In this document: piece by piece, positions 56,915 through 64,000 of the stretch
How the letters are laid out: every line of letters begins with the position of its first letter
How positions within the stretch are numbered: the stretch's first letter is position 1
From: Amycolatopsis australiensis
GTDB taxonomy: Bacteria > Actinomycetota > Actinomycetes > Mycobacteriales > Pseudonocardiaceae
Assembly (NCBI RefSeq): GCF_900119165.1
Contig: NZ_FPJG01000006.1
Span: 1,798,001-1,862,000 of the forward strand
Length of the DNA: 64,000 nt
Reading direction: 5' to 3'
Made by a program: the position numbers and the translations under genes
Notes under the pieces: model-generated
Databases searched by the model: none
Told to the model about the DNA's origin: nothing
Seen by the model: only the letters and a program-made list of their open reading frames with translations

Positions 56915-58165
56915 TCAGATGTCGAGCTGCCGCACACCCGTCTCGCGCAACGCCACCCGCCCGGCCGTCGCCCGCGCGCGCAGCCGGACGATCTCGTGCG
57001 GCTGCAACCCGATCGCGACGCCGAACGCCTCCACGTCCGGGAACCCGCCCTGCCGCCGCCGCATGTCCACCGCTGTGGCGACTCTTTCGGGTGACATTCC
57101 CGGCAGGCCGGCCAGCTCGGCCTCCGACGCCGCGTTGACGTCCACCAGCGCAGCGGGAACCGGCGGAACAGGAACCGGCGCAGCGGCAACCGGCAAAACC
57201 GGCGGAGGCGCCAGCGGCGCCACATCGGCCGGGACGTAAGCCTCGATCCGGTCGTTCGGCCGCAGGTCCCGGAACGCCAGCCCGACGGTGAACGTCCGCG
57301 CCCCGCCGTTCGTCCGCACCGCCACGCCGTCCCGGGCCAGCGACAGGATCCGCAGGTCGGTCGCGACGACCGTGCTCTGCTCGTTGAACGTCGTCCCCAT
57401 CGGCCGCAGCACCCGCGCCCGCGTGCCGACCGTGAACACCGACCCCAGGCCCTCCGGCACCTCGACCGCCGCCACCACGGTGCCGTTGCCGAGGTCGTTC
57501 AGGCCGTGCACCGCCGCCGTGCCCTCCCGCCGCTCCAGGAAGTCCCGCGGGGGCTCGTGGAACGCCGTCAGCGCGTCGCCGGCCAGTGGCGGCACGGCGC
57601 ACTGGAAGCCGAGCAGCACGGTGCCCGGCTGCCCGGCCGGCAGCTCCTCGAGCGGCCCGGCCGGGCCGAACAGCCCGAGCACCCGCATCGGCTCGCCGAC
57701 CGGACGGCCGCCGCGCGTCAGCCCGCAGAGGGCGCCGAACCGCAGGATCCCGTGCTCCTGCCGCACCTGCACGTGGAACCCGGTCAACTGGTCGTAGGCG
57801 GGCGCGAACACCGACGCGACACCGTCCTGGCGGCTCAGGTCCGGGCCGACCGCTTCGTCGGTGTACAGCTCCAGCGAGTCCCCGTTGCCGATGTCCCGCC
57901 GCCCGGCGGCCACGAAGACGTCCTTGAGGAACCCGGCGTCGGTCACCGGCTCGACGCCGCTCGAGAAGAACTTCTTCCGCACCATGATCCCGAGGCGCAG
58001 GTTGTCCGCCAGGACGCGGTCACCCCGGCGGAGGCGCGCGCGGGCGCCGCGGACCGCGCGGCCGGCGCTCACCTGCCCGCCCGGCAGCTCCCCGAGGCCC
58101 GGGAGGGTGACCGAGTCGTTGAGCGCCTTGCCGAACTCGATCAGCCCGACCCTGACCTCGGTCAC
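56915..58165 (-). CDS. Protein with IF2-like beta-barrel and C-terminal helix-hairpin-helix, unknown function
   Basis: 416 aa from a GTG. Residues about 230-330 resemble a translation-factor barrel, in particular the IF2 C-terminal barrel: FTVGTRARVLRPMGTTFNE, then LRILSLARDG and TFTVGLAFRDLRPNDRIEAYV (written here as core GLAFRDLRPNDRIEAYV). After a Pro-rich linker, residues about 340-400 form a ComEA-like helix-hairpin-helix (VDVNAASEAELAGLPGMSPERV core ASEAELAGLPGMSPERV), a nucleic-acid-binding fold. The N-terminal 220 residues are not recognised. Last gene of the Ycf46 operon, overlapping the DUF1257 gene by 4 nt. Confidence 0.75.
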   Translation of the reverse strand: MTEVRVGLIEFGKALNDSVTLPGLGELPGGQVSAGRAVRGARARLRRGDRVLADNLRLGIMVRKKFFSSGVEPVTDAGFLKDVFVAAGRRDIGNGDSLELYTDEAVGPDLSRQDGVASVFAPAYDQLTGFHVQVRQEHGILRFGALCGLTRGGRPVGEPMRVLGLFGPAGPLEELPAGQPGTVLLGFQCAVPPLAGDALTAFHEPPRDFLERREGTAAVHGLNDLGNGTVVAAVEVPEGLGSVFTVGTRARVLRPMGTTFNEQSTVVATDLRILSLARDGVAVRTNGGARTFTVGLAFRDLRPNDRIEAYVPADVAPLAPPPVLPVAAAPVPVPPVPAALVDVNAASEAELAGLPGMSPERVATAVDMRRRQGGFPDVEAFGVAIGLQPHEIVRLRARATAGRVALRETGVRQLDI

Positions 58166-58599
58166 GACGTGGCGGCCAGCGTGACGCTGACCGACTGGTC
58201 GGCGTTGACCCGCTCGGATTCGACGACCATGCCCGCCTGTGCCGCGCGCGCCTTGAGCCGGGCGAGCACCGACCGCTGCACCTCGGCGGCGTAGGCCTCG
58301 TCGACCGACACGACCAGCCGGGCGGCTTCGGCTTCGGTGAGGCCGGGCCCGTCGACGTGCGCGAGCTGGACGCCGTCCGGGCCGTAGCCGAACGTGATCC
58401 GCCGTCCCTCCCACGCGGCGACGACGGACGTGCCGTCGTCGGTCACCTGGGCCCGCAGCCCGCTGAGCGCGCGGGCCAGCAGGTCGCGGTGCCGCATCCG
58501 CGTCCGGACGGTGACGACACCGGGCTGCGCGTGCGCGGCGATGGTCGCCGCGTTCAGCTGGGCCAGCGCTTCACTGCGCAGCTTGAGCGTGACACTCAT
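58162..58599 (-). CDS. DUF1257/Ycf35-like protein
   Basis: 145 aa. Resembles the DUF1257 family that includes cyanobacterial and plastid Ycf35: the segment MRHRDLLARALSGL near residue 35 and a C-terminal VDEAYAAEVQRSVLARLKARA (core YAAEVQRSVLARLK) followed by a beta tail (SVSVTL). DUF1257 proteins have no known biochemical activity. Overlaps the radical SAM gene in ATGA and the next gene in GTGA. Confidence 0.8.
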   Translation of the reverse strand: MSVTLKLRSEALAQLNAATIAAHAQPGVVTVRTRMRHRDLLARALSGLRAQVTDDGTSVVAAWEGRRITFGYGPDGVQLAHVDGPGLTEAEAARLVVSVDEAYAAEVQRSVLARLKARAAQAGMVVESERVNADQSVSVTLAATS

Positions 58600-59171
58600 C
58601 GGTGCTCCCCTTCGAGCAGCGCTTCCAGTACTTCGGTGGTGGCGAACCCGTTCAGCTCGATCCCGCCGTCCGGGGCGATCCGCAGCTCGAGCCGGTTCGG
58701 GGTGGTGAAGATCGACTCGTCGTAGCGGTCGGTGAGGAAGTGGAACCGCTGGTTGGCCGACCCCACCCACGGCCGGGAGGTCTCCGGCCGGTCGGCGCGG
58801 AACGGCCCGTCGACCAGCAGGTCCGTCGAGTCGAGCAGCTTCGACGGCGGCAGGTCCTCGATCACGTGCCCGGTGAACGTCATGACCGAGAGGCCCGCCG
58901 CGCGGACGGCTTCGGCGAAGCGGCCCAACGGCGCGGCCTGGTCGAACGGCTCTCCACCCAGAAGTGTGACGCCTTCGATGCCCTCGACGGCCAGCACGTG
59001 CGAAACCAGCTCGGGCCACGGCAGCGCAAAGCCGCCGCGCGTGGTCCACGTCTGCGGGTTGAAGCAGCCGGGGCAGCGGACCGAGCAGCCCTGCGTCCAC
59101 ACCGCGCACCGCAGGCCCGGGCCTTCGGCGGCCGTGACGTCGACGATCCGGTGCAGGTTCAGCAGTTCCAT
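58596..59171 (-). CDS. Short radical SAM enzyme (NrdG/pyruvate-formate-lyase-activase-like)
   Basis: 191 aa. The 4Fe-4S cluster Cys are C29, C33 and C36 in CSVRCPGC, followed by the SAM-binding LLGGEPF. Length and motif spacing match the small activase-type radical SAM proteins (NrdG, PflA family), which abstract a hydrogen from a protein or small-molecule partner. No ribonucleotide reductase or glycyl-radical enzyme is nearby, so the substrate is probably inside this operon. ATG at 59171, 13-nt overlap with DUF2997. Confidence 0.88.
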   Translation of the reverse strand: MELLNLHRIVDVTAAEGPGLRCAVWTQGCSVRCPGCFNPQTWTTRGGFALPWPELVSHVLAVEGIEGVTLLGGEPFDQAAPLGRFAEAVRAAGLSVMTFTGHVIEDLPPSKLLDSTDLLVDGPFRADRPETSRPWVGSANQRFHFLTDRYDESIFTTPNRLELRIAPDGGIELNGFATTEVLEALLEGEHR

Positions 59172-59374
59172 TGCGACTGCTGCTGCGTGGCGGTGTTCTC
59201 CGCGGAGGCCGACGTGCGCCGGTAGTCCTCGGTGAATTCCGACGTGACCGTCTCCGCGCCGAGCAGGTCCTCCAGCAGCGGGATGTAGTCGAGGCACTTC
59301 GAGCCGGTGACGCCGTGCGTCTCGGCGCTGATCGAGCCGTCCTTGCCGATCGTGACGGTCACGCGGTGCGTCAT
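59159..59374 (-). CDS. DUF2997 small protein with C-terminal Cys
   Basis: 71 aa. Residues 1-50 match DUF2997: [42 protein letters not shown]. After that a Gln/Ser/Thr-rich tail ends exactly at QSQWNC, with a Cys as the last residue. DUF2997 proteins are associated with DUF1257 and Ycf46 in many bacteria and have no known function. The conserved Cys28-region and the terminal Cys are candidates for the radical SAM or AAA partner. Overlaps Ycf46 in ATGA. Confidence 0.85.
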   Translation of the reverse strand: MTHRVTVTIGKDGSISAETHGVTGSKCLDYIPLLEDLLGAETVTSEFTEDYRRTSASAENTATQQQSQWNC

Positions 59375-60999
59375 ACGTCGATCGTCCTTCCGCTCGGGGA
59401 GTCCGCCGGTGCGGCCGGCGGCACCGTGACGGGCTCGGGAGCCGCGGTGCCGGTGTCCGTCGCGGCCACGGCCCGGGTCTGCGCCCAGTTCCGGATGGCC
59501 AGGATCTCGTCGGCCTGCGTGACCGAAAGCGGGACGGTCGACTTGACCGCCCGCACGAGGTCGTCGCGGCGCAGCGGCCGCTGCTCGGCGAACGCGTCGA
59601 CCAGCCCGGCCAGCACGGCCTGCTCGATCTCGGCGCCGCTGTAGCCCGCGCTGACGTCGGCGAGCTCGGCGAACAGCGCGTCGTCCAGCCGCAGCTCGCT
59701 GCCCACGAACGGGTCCGTGACGCGCTTGTGCAGGTGGATCCGCCAGATCGCGGCGCGCTCGGGCGCCGACGGGAGGTCGACGAAGAAGATCTCGTCGAAC
59801 CGGCCCTTGCGGAGGAACTCCGGCGGCAGCGAGTCGACCTGGTTGGCGGTGGCCATCACGAACACCGGCGCGGACTTTTCCTGCATCCAGGACAGGAACG
59901 TGCCGAACACGCGCCGTGCGGTGCCGCCGTCACCCCCGCCGCCGGCGCCGGCGAGGCCCTTCTCGATCTCGTCGACCCACAGCACGCACGGCGCGATGCC
60001 CTCCGCCGTCCGGATGACCGTGCGGATGTTCTTTTCGCTGGACCCGACCAGGCCGGCGAAGACGCGGCCGAGGTCCAGCCGCAGCAGCGGCAGCCGCCAC
60101 ATGTTCGCCACGCACACCGCGGACAGGCTCTTGCCGCAGCCGGGGACGCCGGTGAGCAGCAAGCCCTTCGGCGCCGCGAGGTTGTACGCCGACGCGGCGG
60201 GCGTCCACGTGCCGGTGCGCTTGGTGAGCCAGCGCTTGAGCCGGTCGAGGCCGCCGACGGCGTCGAAGCTCGTTTCCGCCGGCACGATGTCGAGCATCCC
60301 GGACCGCCGCACGGCCTGGCGCTTCTCGGCGAGGATCAGCTCCAGGTCGCTCGGGTCCAGCCCGCCGCCCTCGACCAGGGCGCGCGCGAACGCGTTCTCG
60401 GCCTCCGGCAGCGTCAGCCCGCGTGCCGCCGCGACGATCCGGTCGCGGTCCTCGCGGCCGATGCTGATCCGGACGTTCTGCCGGTGCGCGGCGACCATGC
60501 TGTCCAGCAGCTCGCCGATCTGGCGCTGGTCGGGCAGCGGGAAGTCGACGACCGTCGCGTCGTGTTCCAGCTCCGGCGGCACCGGCAGCGACGGCGACAC
60601 GAGGACGAGGCTCAGCGGCACCGGACGCGTCTTGAACGCGGCGGCGAGCTCGCGCAGCCGCCGCACGACGTCGGGATCGGGCCGGTGACCGCCCTCGGAA
60701 ACCAGGGACGGGTGCAGGTCCACGAAGACGAACACGGCGGGCTCGCCCCAGCCGTGCACCCGCTCGAGCGCGGCGGCCGCGGCGCGGGTCTCGCTGATCG
60801 GCGGGCCGCCCGCCGGGGCCAGGCCGGTGGTGGAGGACCAGACGTAGACGCGTCGCGGCGTCCGCAGCCGCTGGGGATCCTCCGCGACGGCGCGGATCTC
60901 CCGCAGCACCCGCTGCTCTTCGTGCGTCTCGACGACCAGCAGCGGGTAGCGCGCCTGCAGCAACTGGGTCAGCTCGTCGCGAAACCCCTGGCCGGCCAT
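59371..60999 (-). CDS. Ycf46-like AAA+ ATPase
   Basis: 542 aa from an ATG with GGGGG at 7-nt spacing; a TAGGGT box lies at 61029-61034. N-terminal domain (about 1-250: [20 protein letters not shown] core [15 protein letters not shown]) characteristic of Ycf46, then one AAA+ module: Walker [12 protein letters not shown] near residue 280, Walker [11 protein letters not shown] near 345, a Gly-rich pore-side loop, sensor MATANQVD and the arginine-finger/second-region [14 protein letters not shown]. Ycf46 is encoded in red-algal plastids and cyanobacteria; function poorly known. First gene of the operon; the ATPase motor of the presumed complex. Confidence 0.93.
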   Translation of the reverse strand: MAGQGFRDELTQLLQARYPLLVVETHEEQRVLREIRAVAEDPQRLRTPRRVYVWSSTTGLAPAGGPPISETRAAAAALERVHGWGEPAVFVFVDLHPSLVSEGGHRPDPDVVRRLRELAAAFKTRPVPLSLVLVSPSLPVPPELEHDATVVDFPLPDQRQIGELLDSMVAAHRQNVRISIGREDRDRIVAAARGLTLPEAENAFARALVEGGGLDPSDLELILAEKRQAVRRSGMLDIVPAETSFDAVGGLDRLKRWLTKRTGTWTPAASAYNLAAPKGLLLTGVPGCGKSLSAVCVANMWRLPLLRLDLGRVFAGLVGSSEKNIRTVIRTAEGIAPCVLWVDEIEKGLAGAGGGGDGGTARRVFGTFLSWMQEKSAPVFVMATANQVDSLPPEFLRKGRFDEIFFVDLPSAPERAAIWRIHLHKRVTDPFVGSELRLDDALFAELADVSAGYSGAEIEQAVLAGLVDAFAEQRPLRRDDLVRAVKSTVPLSVTQADEILAIRNWAQTRAVAATDTGTAAPEPVTVPPAAPADSPSGRTIDV

Positions 61000-61029
61000 C
61001 GATCGCCCCCTGAAAAGTCCGTCCGGACC

Positions 61030-61326
61030 CTACCAGTCACGCGCCGACGGCAGGACCTCGTAAGCCGGGCGGGTGGCCGCTGTGGAACAGCGGGCCGGTG
61101 ATCGTGCCGTGGTGTTCCCGGCGTCGTAGACGGAGGCCTTGCCGCCGTTGCCGTCCGCGACGAACAGCAGGTCGTGACGCCGGTCCAGGTCCAGCCCGGC
61201 CGCCATCGCGCCGGGCGGTGCCTCGATGTAGGGCTCGGCCGTGCCCCGCGTCGGGTCTTCGCGGAAAGGATCCTGCCGCCGCGCTGGCTGACCAGGCACG
61301 TGGTTCTTAGACTCGGCGCAAGTCAC
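61030..61326 (-). pseudogene. Possible remnant of an NHL/SMP-30-like secreted protein
   Basis: The minus-strand frame 61326-61030 contains PPGAMAAGLDLDRRHDLLFVADG, typical of an NHL/beta-propeller repeat in secreted lactonase-like proteins, but the protein begins without a credible signal peptide and loses similarity after the VYDAG segment, with Arg-rich readthrough to the stop. It fills the 347-bp gap between Ycf46 and the acyl-CoA synthetase. Could be a broken fragment or chance similarity. Confidence 0.35.
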
Positions 61327-61346
61327 CGCCGACTTCAGGAGGCACC

Positions 61347-63005
61347 ATGCCTGACGCGCCCGCCTTGCCCAGCTACGCCTCGGGAATCTCCGAGGTCCCG
61401 CTGCTCGGGGACACCATCGGCGACAACTTCGATCGGACGGTCGCCGCGTTCGGGGACCGGGACGCCCTGGTCGACCGGGCCGCCGGGCGGCGGTGGACCT
61501 ACCGGGAGCTGGCCGCCGAAGTGGACGCGCTGGCGCTGGGGCTCGTCGCGCAGGGCATCGGCAAGGGCGACCGGGTCGGGATCTGGTCGCCGAACCGTGC
61601 GGAGTGGACGTTCCTGCAGTACGCGACGGCGAAGATCGGCGCGATCCTGGTCAACATCAACCCGGCCTACCGGTCGCACGAGCTGGAGTACGTGCTCAAC
61701 CAGGCCGGCATCCGGATGCTGGTGGCCTCGGACAAGTTCAAGACGTCGGACTACCCGGCGATGGTCGACGAGGTGCGGGAGAAGTGCGCCGCGCTGGAGC
61801 ACGTCGTGATCCTGGGCGGCGACGGCTGGCAGGCGCTGGTCGACGCCGGACGGCGGGGTGACCCGGGGCAGCTGGCGCACCTGCAGGCCGGGCTGTCGGC
61901 CGACGACCCGATCAACATCCAGTACACGTCCGGGACCACGGGTTTCCCCAAGGGCGCCACGCTGTCCCACCACAACATCCTCAACAACGGCTTCTTCGTC
62001 GGCGAGCTGTGCAACTACACCGAGCAGGACAAGGTCTGCATCCCCGTGCCCTTCTACCACTGCTTCGGCATGGTGATGGGCAACCTGGCCTGCACGAGCC
62101 ACGGCGCCTGCATGGTGATCCCGGCGCCGGCGTTCGACCCGCGCGCGACGCTCGAAGCGGTGGCGGCCGAGCGGTGCACGTCGCTCTACGGCGTGCCGAC
62201 GATGTTCATCGCCGAGCTGAACCACCCCGGCTTCGGCGAGTTCGACCTGTCGTCGCTGCGGACCGGGATCATGGCGGGCTCGCCGTGCCCGGTCGAGGTG
62301 ATGAAGCAGGTCATCGACCGGATGGGGATGAGCGAGGTGTCGATCTGCTACGGCATGACCGAGACGTCGCCGGTGTCCACGCAGACCCGTGCCGACGACT
62401 CGATCGAGCGGCGCGTGTCGACGGTCGGTCGGGTCGGGCCGCACCTGGAGGTCAAGGTCGTCGACCCGGAGACCGGGCTGACCGTGCCGCGCGGCGAGCC
62501 GGGCGAGCTGTGCACGCGCGGGTATTCGGTGATGCTCGGCTACTGGGAGCAGCCGGACAAGACGGCGGAGGCGATCGACGCGGCCCGCTGGATGCACACC
62601 GGCGACCTGGCGGTGATGGACGCCGACGGCTACGTCAACATCACCGGCCGGATCAAGGACATGGTCATCCGCGGCGGTGAAAACCTGTACCCGCGCGAGA
62701 TCGAGGAGTTCCTCTACACGCACCCGGACATCCTCGACGCGCAGGTCATCGGCGTCCCCGACGAGAAGTACGGCGAAGAGCTGATGGCCTGGATCCGGAT
62801 GCGCGAAGGTGCCGAGCCGCTGACCGCGGAGAAGGTGCGCGAGTTCTGCGAAGGCAAGCTGGCGCGCTACAAGATCCCGCGGTACGTCCACGTCGTCGAC
62901 GAGTTCCCGATGACCGTCACGGGCAAGGTCCGCAAGGTCGAGATGCGCGAGAAGTCGATCAGCCTGCTCGGCCTGGAAAAAGCCGCCGCGACCAAGCACG
63001 CCTGA
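61347..63005 (+). CDS. Acyl-CoA synthetase (AMP-binding, FadD-like)
   Basis: 552 aa. ANL-superfamily ligase that activates a carboxylic acid with ATP and transfers it to CoA. P-loop [11 protein letters not shown] near residue 193, A5 motif YGMTE, A7/A8 region [15 protein letters not shown] and TGDLAVMD, and the catalytic Lys in the C-terminal [10 protein letters not shown]. Full length, probable fatty or aromatic acid substrate; no clue to chain length. Converges with the R2-like oxidase, 14 nt apart. Confidence 0.93.
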   Translation: MPDAPALPSYASGISEVPLLGDTIGDNFDRTVAAFGDRDALVDRAAGRRWTYRELAAEVDALALGLVAQGIGKGDRVGIWSPNRAEWTFLQYATAKIGAILVNINPAYRSHELEYVLNQAGIRMLVASDKFKTSDYPAMVDEVREKCAALEHVVILGGDGWQALVDAGRRGDPGQLAHLQAGLSADDPINIQYTSGTTGFPKGATLSHHNILNNGFFVGELCNYTEQDKVCIPVPFYHCFGMVMGNLACTSHGACMVIPAPAFDPRATLEAVAAERCTSLYGVPTMFIAELNHPGFGEFDLSSLRTGIMAGSPCPVEVMKQVIDRMGMSEVSICYGMTETSPVSTQTRADDSIERRVSTVGRVGPHLEVKVVDPETGLTVPRGEPGELCTRGYSVMLGYWEQPDKTAEAIDAARWMHTGDLAVMDADGYVNITGRIKDMVIRGGENLYPREIEEFLYTHPDILDAQVIGVPDEKYGEELMAWIRMREGAEPLTAEKVREFCEGKLARYKIPRYVHVVDEFPMTVTGKVRKVEMREKSISLLGLEKAAATKHA

Positions 63006-63019
63006 CCCGGGGAACGGCC

Positions 63020-63988
63020 TCAGCCGACGGCCGCGGCGGCCTCCGCGATCGCCTTCGCGTCTTCCTCGCCGAAGGTGTCCTCCAGCTGTTCGGGTGAATA
63101 GTCCAGGTCGATCTGCTCCACCGGCATGCCGCGGGCCGACTCGATCGCGCCCAGCCGCCGCTGCGCGCGGTCGGCCGCGTACTGGACGATCTCCTGCGGG
63201 TCGTTGTCGAAGGGCAGTTCCTCGAACTGGTCCTGCACCCACTGGATCATGTTCAGCGCGTGCGGCAGCAGCTCGCCCATCCGCTGCTGCACGGCGTCCC
63301 ACAGCGAGTCGTCCGCGGCGACGTGCCGGCGGCAGGTGAACGTGCCCCACGCCATGTGGCGGCGCTCGTCGTCGCCGATGCGGCGGACCAGCTCCTGCAT
63401 GCCCGGGAGGATGTCGTGCTGGGTGCAGATCAGCTGCCACGAGTAGTAGCCGGTCAGCGCGAGGCTGCCCTCGATCACGTGGTTGTACGTCACGCTCGCG
63501 CGGATCTGGTTGAGCGGGCTGGGATCGTCCTCCAGCGCGCGCAGCGACTGCGGCAGCTCCTCGTAGAACAGCTTGCGGTAGTGCGGGTTCTCGGCCACGT
63601 ACGGGTGCAGGTCCTCGGTCAGCCCGACGGCGTCCATCCAGCGGCGGAACACCTCCGTGTGCTTGGCTTCCTCGAAGCAGAACTGCGTCAGGTACATCTC
63701 GTCGCCGAACCGGCCGGTCGCCGACATCGCGCGCATGAACGGCTGGATGTCCTCGGTGACGGCCTCTTCGCCCGCGATGAACTGCGCGACCAGGTACGTC
63801 GTGCTCCGCTGCTGCTCGGGGTTGAGCGTGTCCCAGCCTTCGCGTTCGCGGCTGAAGTCGATGTCGGCCGGGTTCCAGAACTTCTTGTTGCCCTTGACGA
63901 ACAGGCGCAGCGGGAACGAGTCCCAGTTCAGCCCGCCCTTGCGCAGCGAGGAAAAGCCGGTTCGCAGTTCGGGCAGCGTGTCGGTCAT
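63020..63988 (-). CDS. R2-like ligand-binding oxidase (R2lox, Mn/Fe cofactor)
   Basis: 322 aa, closely matching M. tuberculosis Rv0233. All metal ligands are in place: Glu74, Glu107, His110, Glu173, Glu208 and His211, and the residues that form the characteristic Val-Tyr cross-link are Val77 and Tyr168. Distinct from ribonucleotide reductase R2: no radical Tyr path, and a fatty-acid-like ligand binds the Mn/Fe site. Two-electron oxidase of unknown physiological substrate. It may act on a lipid made or activated by the neighbouring acyl-CoA synthetase, which is only proximity-based. The ATG is at 63988 and the gene is complete. Confidence 0.94.
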   Translation of the reverse strand: MTDTLPELRTGFSSLRKGGLNWDSFPLRLFVKGNKKFWNPADIDFSREREGWDTLNPEQQRSTTYLVAQFIAGEEAVTEDIQPFMRAMSATGRFGDEMYLTQFCFEEAKHTEVFRRWMDAVGLTEDLHPYVAENPHYRKLFYEELPQSLRALEDDPSPLNQIRASVTYNHVIEGSLALTGYYSWQLICTQHDILPGMQELVRRIGDDERRHMAWGTFTCRRHVAADDSLWDAVQQRMGELLPHALNMIQWVQDQFEELPFDNDPQEIVQYAADRAQRRLGAIESARGMPVEQIDLDYSPEQLEDTFGEEDAKAIAEAAAAVG

Positions 63989-64000
63989 CGTGTCACTCCG

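Overview
The window looks like a chromosome segment of a high-GC actinomycete of the order Pseudonocardiales, most likely Amycolatopsis or a close relative. Evidence: third-position G/C almost throughout, many GTG starts, GTGA/ATGA gene overlaps, several apparently leaderless genes, and lineage-typical genes (conservon operon, EspG/PPE-like proteins, archaeal-type XPB helicase, R2-like ligand-binding oxidase, Rpf protein inside a molybdopterin locus). The genus is inferred from gene content only. No tRNA, rRNA, insertion sequence, prophage or CRISPR array was seen.

Layout. 0-8.7 kb: end of a proline-rich membrane protein, a groEL without groES under two CIRCE operators, two small membrane proteins, a nucleotidyltransferase, menC, a large SARP/NB-ARC/TPR regulator and a DUF72 protein. 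8.7-9.6 kb: non-coding GC-rich tandem repeats. 9.6-15 kb: DUF4253 protein, membrane protein, XPB helicase, a secreted protein with a TTG start, and a broken FAD monooxygenase. 15-24.7 kb: a lone solute-binding lipoprotein divergent from a conservon-type sensor kinase, cutC, a TPR protein, a secreted sedolisin and a benzoylformate decarboxylase. 24.7-35.6 kb: a complete SsuABC/TauABC-type importer (minus strand) divergent from a complete conservon (CvnA-B-C-D), followed by a second CvnB-CvnC pair.

35.6-48.7 kb: an XPB-N-domain protein, a small conserved protein, malic enzyme, a second (71-bp) tandem repeat array, and a molybdenum region: moaC, a mogA-moaE fusion, an Rpf/LysM protein with a long leader and a CRP-like site, moaD, moaA, a MarR regulator, a helix-turn-helix/Mop regulator and modABC. 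Gene order matches the Rv0861c-Rv0869c block of Mycobacterium tuberculosis, but XPB now lies about 22 kb from its usual neighbour.

48.7-64 kb: a multicopper oxidase, HAD phosphatase, metallophosphatase, YccF and PhzF proteins, a type VII secretion-associated cluster (PPE-like, DUF3558 lipoprotein, 165-aa protein, EspG), then the most interesting locus: five overlapping genes encoding a Ycf46-like AAA ATPase, DUF2997, a short radical SAM enzyme, a DUF1257/Ycf35-like protein and a protein joining an IF2-like barrel to a helix-hairpin-helix. The window closes with an acyl-CoA synthetase and an R2-like ligand-binding oxidase.

How the genes fit together: the molybdenum block joins molybdate import (modABC) to cofactor synthesis (moaA, moaC, moaD, mogA-moaE). 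The conservon should pass an extracytoplasmic signal through CvnA to the CvnB/C/D GTPase module, and a solute-binding protein beside each CvnA-type sensor suggests ligand presentation. The Ycf46 operon has no assigned function and is the best candidate for an undescribed system.
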